Of a stretch of 6,650 nt of DNA, positions 5,184-6,650 are shown piece by piece. Within the stretch, counting starts at the first letter, position 1, and every line of letters begins with the position of its first letter. Source of the stretch: Elusimicrobiota bacterium (GTDB taxonomy: Bacteria > Elusimicrobiota > Elusimicrobia > UBA1565 > UBA9628); the NCBI GenBank assembly GCA_023249695.1, contig JAHFCD010000131.1, forward strand, positions 1-6,650, read 5' to 3'. The notes under the pieces were generated by a model. It had not been told where the DNA came from, did not search any database, and saw only the letters and a list, made by a program, of their open reading frames with translations. The position numbers and the translations under genes are program-made.

Positions 5184-5190
5184 ATCATCC

Positions 5191-6650
5191 ATGGACAATT
5201 ACCGCTCCGGGCCGCCCGAACCTCCCGACCAGCCTCCCGGGGGCTTCGACGCGTCCACGGTCAACGACCTCGACACCGCCCGCCTGGCCTTGCGCTGGGC
5301 GCTGGAGCGCCTGCAGCGCCTCGGCACGGAGCTGAGCGACGCCCGCAAGGAGCTTGAGAAGGCCAACAAGGCCAAGGACGAGGCCGCGCTCGATTCCCGC
5401 GAGAAGGACGAGACGGTCAAGCGCTGGCGCGAGACGGTCAAGGTGTGGGAAGCATCCATCTCGGATCACAAGAAGATGGAGGACCAGCTTCGCGAGGAGC
5501 TGCGCCGGGAGATCGACCGGGAGCAGGACGTGCACGTCAAGGAGGAGCGCCTCCAGCTCTCGATGCAGATCGACTCCCTCAAACGCGAGATCGCCGCGCG
5601 CGAGGCCTCGATCGGGGGGCTCCGGCGCGAGGTCATCGACGCGGTCAAGACCTCCCGCCAGGACGCCGAGCGCGAGCTTCAGGGCGCGCTGGCCCACCAG
5701 GAGAAGGCGCTGTCCGACACGAAGTCCTCCCTTCTGGAGCGGCTGAAGATCCAGACGGACGCGCTGCGCGCGAAGGAGAAGGATCTCGAAAGCCAGCAGC
5801 GGCTCCTCGATGAGCAGATCAAGACCAAGGAAGGCGAGTTCCGGCGCCGCTACGAGCGCGACGTCGAGGACCTGATCAAGCACAACCGCGAGGCGCTGGC
5901 CCGCGAGGAGCACGCGCTCGGCGAGAAGTTCGAGCAGAAAATTTCCCAGTTCGAGACGCGCCTGCGGCAGAAGGAGCACGTCCTCGAGGATCATCGCCGC
6001 CATCTCGACGAGGAGCACGCGAAGCGCCAGGCCGAGCTCGACCGCAATTATCAGCACAAGAACGAGCAGGAGTGGGGCCGCCTCCAGGAGCGCCTCGAGG
6101 CCGAGCGTCGCTTCCTCGAGGAGCATTACCAGGAGAAGGAGGCCAAGCTCGACGAGTCGCTCCAAGAGCGGAACAAGGCCGTGCTCTCCCACTACGAGAA
6201 GCAGGAAGCCGAGCTGATCACGAAGTACCAGCAGCTTCAGGACCAGCTGGTCCTGAAGGAAAAGGACGTCTGGAAGCAGCAGCAGAAGCGCATCGAGGAC
6301 ATCCTCGCGAAGAGCCGGACCGAGCTGGCGGCGCAGAAGGCCGAGATGCAGGCGGAGTACGCCGCCCGCGACGCCGCCCTCAACGAGCGGCTGCGCGAGA
6401 CGGAAGGCGGGTATCAGAAAAAGGAAGAGGAGATTTTCCGGCGCCAGCAGGAATTGCAGGATCACTACCGCGCCAAGGAGGAGGAGCTCGGACGGCGCTT
6501 CCTGCAGATGCAGACCGAGTGGACCGAGCGCGAAAAGCAGCAGTGGGAGGCCCATCAGGCCAAGCTGCGCGACAGCCTCGCCCAGAGCCGCCAGCGCCTC
6601 GAAGACGAGCGCGGCGAGCTCGAGGCGCGCTACCGCGTCAAGGAAGAGGA
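5191..6650 (+). CDS. Long coiled-coil protein, N-terminal part (3' end cut by window)
   Basis: The frame is open from ATG 5191 to the window edge: 486 codons with no stop. Residues 1-25 are Pro/Gly-rich and probably disordered (MDNYRSGPPEPPDQPPGGFD). From about 28 to the edge the sequence is a nearly unbroken Glu/Lys/Arg/Gln-rich helix without proline, a predicted long coiled coil. From about 190 on a recurrent [Y/W/L]xx[K/R]E unit appears; between residues 335 and 481 the aromatic or Leu positions (335, 353, 372, 390, 408, 426, 444, 463, 481) are 18 or 19 residues apart. No signal peptide, membrane helix, Walker motif or SMC head is visible, so it is probably a cytoplasmic filament, scaffold or spacer. 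The function is unknown; a C-terminal domain may lie beyond the window. Chosen start: the ATG opens the frame's distinctive N-terminus, but no clear Shine-Dalgarno precedes it. Confidence 0.85.
   Translation, partial: MDNYRSGPPEPPDQPPGGFDASTVNDLDTARLALRWALERLQRLGTELSDARKELEKANKAKDEAALDSREKDETVKRWRETVKVWEASISDHKKMEDQLREELRREIDREQDVHVKEERLQLSMQIDSLKREIAAREASIGGLRREVIDAVKTSRQDAERELQGALAHQEKALSDTKSSLLERLKIQTDALRAKEKDLESQQRLLDEQIKTKEGEFRRRYERDVEDLIKHNREALAREEHALGEKFEQKISQFETRLRQKEHVLEDHRRHLDEEHAKRQAELDRNYQHKNEQEWGRLQERLEAERRFLEEHYQEKEAKLDESLQERNKAVLSHYEKQEAELITKYQQLQDQLVLKEKDVWKQQQKRIEDILAKSRTELAAQKAEMQAEYAARDAALNERLRETEGGYQKKEEEIFRRQQELQDHYRAKEEELGRRFLQMQTEWTEREKQQWEAHQAKLRDSLAQSRQRLEDERGELEARYRVKEE

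Noticed and set aside
5185..6555. 456-codon open frame on the minus strand, Leu-rich, opposite the coiled-coil gene
   Set aside because: It is an antisense shadow. Lys AAG and Glu GAG codons of the coiled-coil gene read as Leu CTT/CTC on the other strand, which explains the composition and the lack of stops. The plus-strand frame has clear coiled-coil design.
5191..6650. SMC/Rad50-type ATPase
   Set aside because: No N-terminal Walker A head precedes the coiled coil; the N-terminus is a short Pro/Gly-rich tail.

Overview
This is a GC-rich bacterial chromosomal window with dense gene packing on both strands. It holds seven protein-coding genes, two of them cut by the window edges. No tRNA, rRNA, CRISPR array or transposase was found. 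The organism cannot be named with certainty. The high GC, the very long Ala/Pro/Val-rich secreted N-terminus on a CPBP membrane protease, and the poor use of Shine-Dalgarno sites resemble what I recall of Elusimicrobiota genomes; this is inference only, and another deep-branching GC-rich Gram-negative lineage would also fit.

Layout, left to right. (1) 2-871, plus strand: the end of an EamA/DMT-type membrane transporter, followed 6 nt later by a thioredoxin-like [2Fe-2S] ferredoxin, probably one transcript. (2) 872-1131: a gap between convergent genes, with a terminator-like hairpin at each end and a highly structured stretch between them: a 40-bp imperfect palindrome, a GAAA-capped hairpin, a GCA-capped hairpin and a possible closing stem. 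(3) 1132-1680, minus strand: a YgjP-type (DUF45) zinc metallopeptidase. (4) 1681-1704: a 24-bp divergent promoter gap with AT-rich -10-like boxes placed symmetrically 8 nt from each start codon, so both mRNAs look leaderless. (5) 1705-2484, plus strand: a PAP2_C / sphingomyelin-synthase-like membrane phosphatase or phosphotransferase with an N-terminal coiled coil. (6) 2465-4663, minus strand: a 732-residue CPBP-family intramembrane protease, overlapping the previous gene tail to tail by 20 bp. (7) 4664-4810: two hairpins in tandem that end the next minus-strand gene, plus a strong Shine-Dalgarno for the CPBP gene. (8) 4811-5065, minus strand: a small KTSC-like protein behind a good -35/-10 promoter with an operator-like repeated palindrome. 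(9) 5191 to the window end, plus strand: the first 486 codons of a long coiled-coil protein with an 18-residue quasi-repeat.

The genes do not form one recognisable pathway. Four of the seven act, or probably act, at the membrane or envelope (transporter, PAP2_C enzyme, CPBP protease, and perhaps the coiled-coil protein as a scaffold). The most unusual signals are the structured element near 918-1067, the compact divergent leaderless promoter, the repeated gcgatatcg motif, and the period of the coiled-coil protein.
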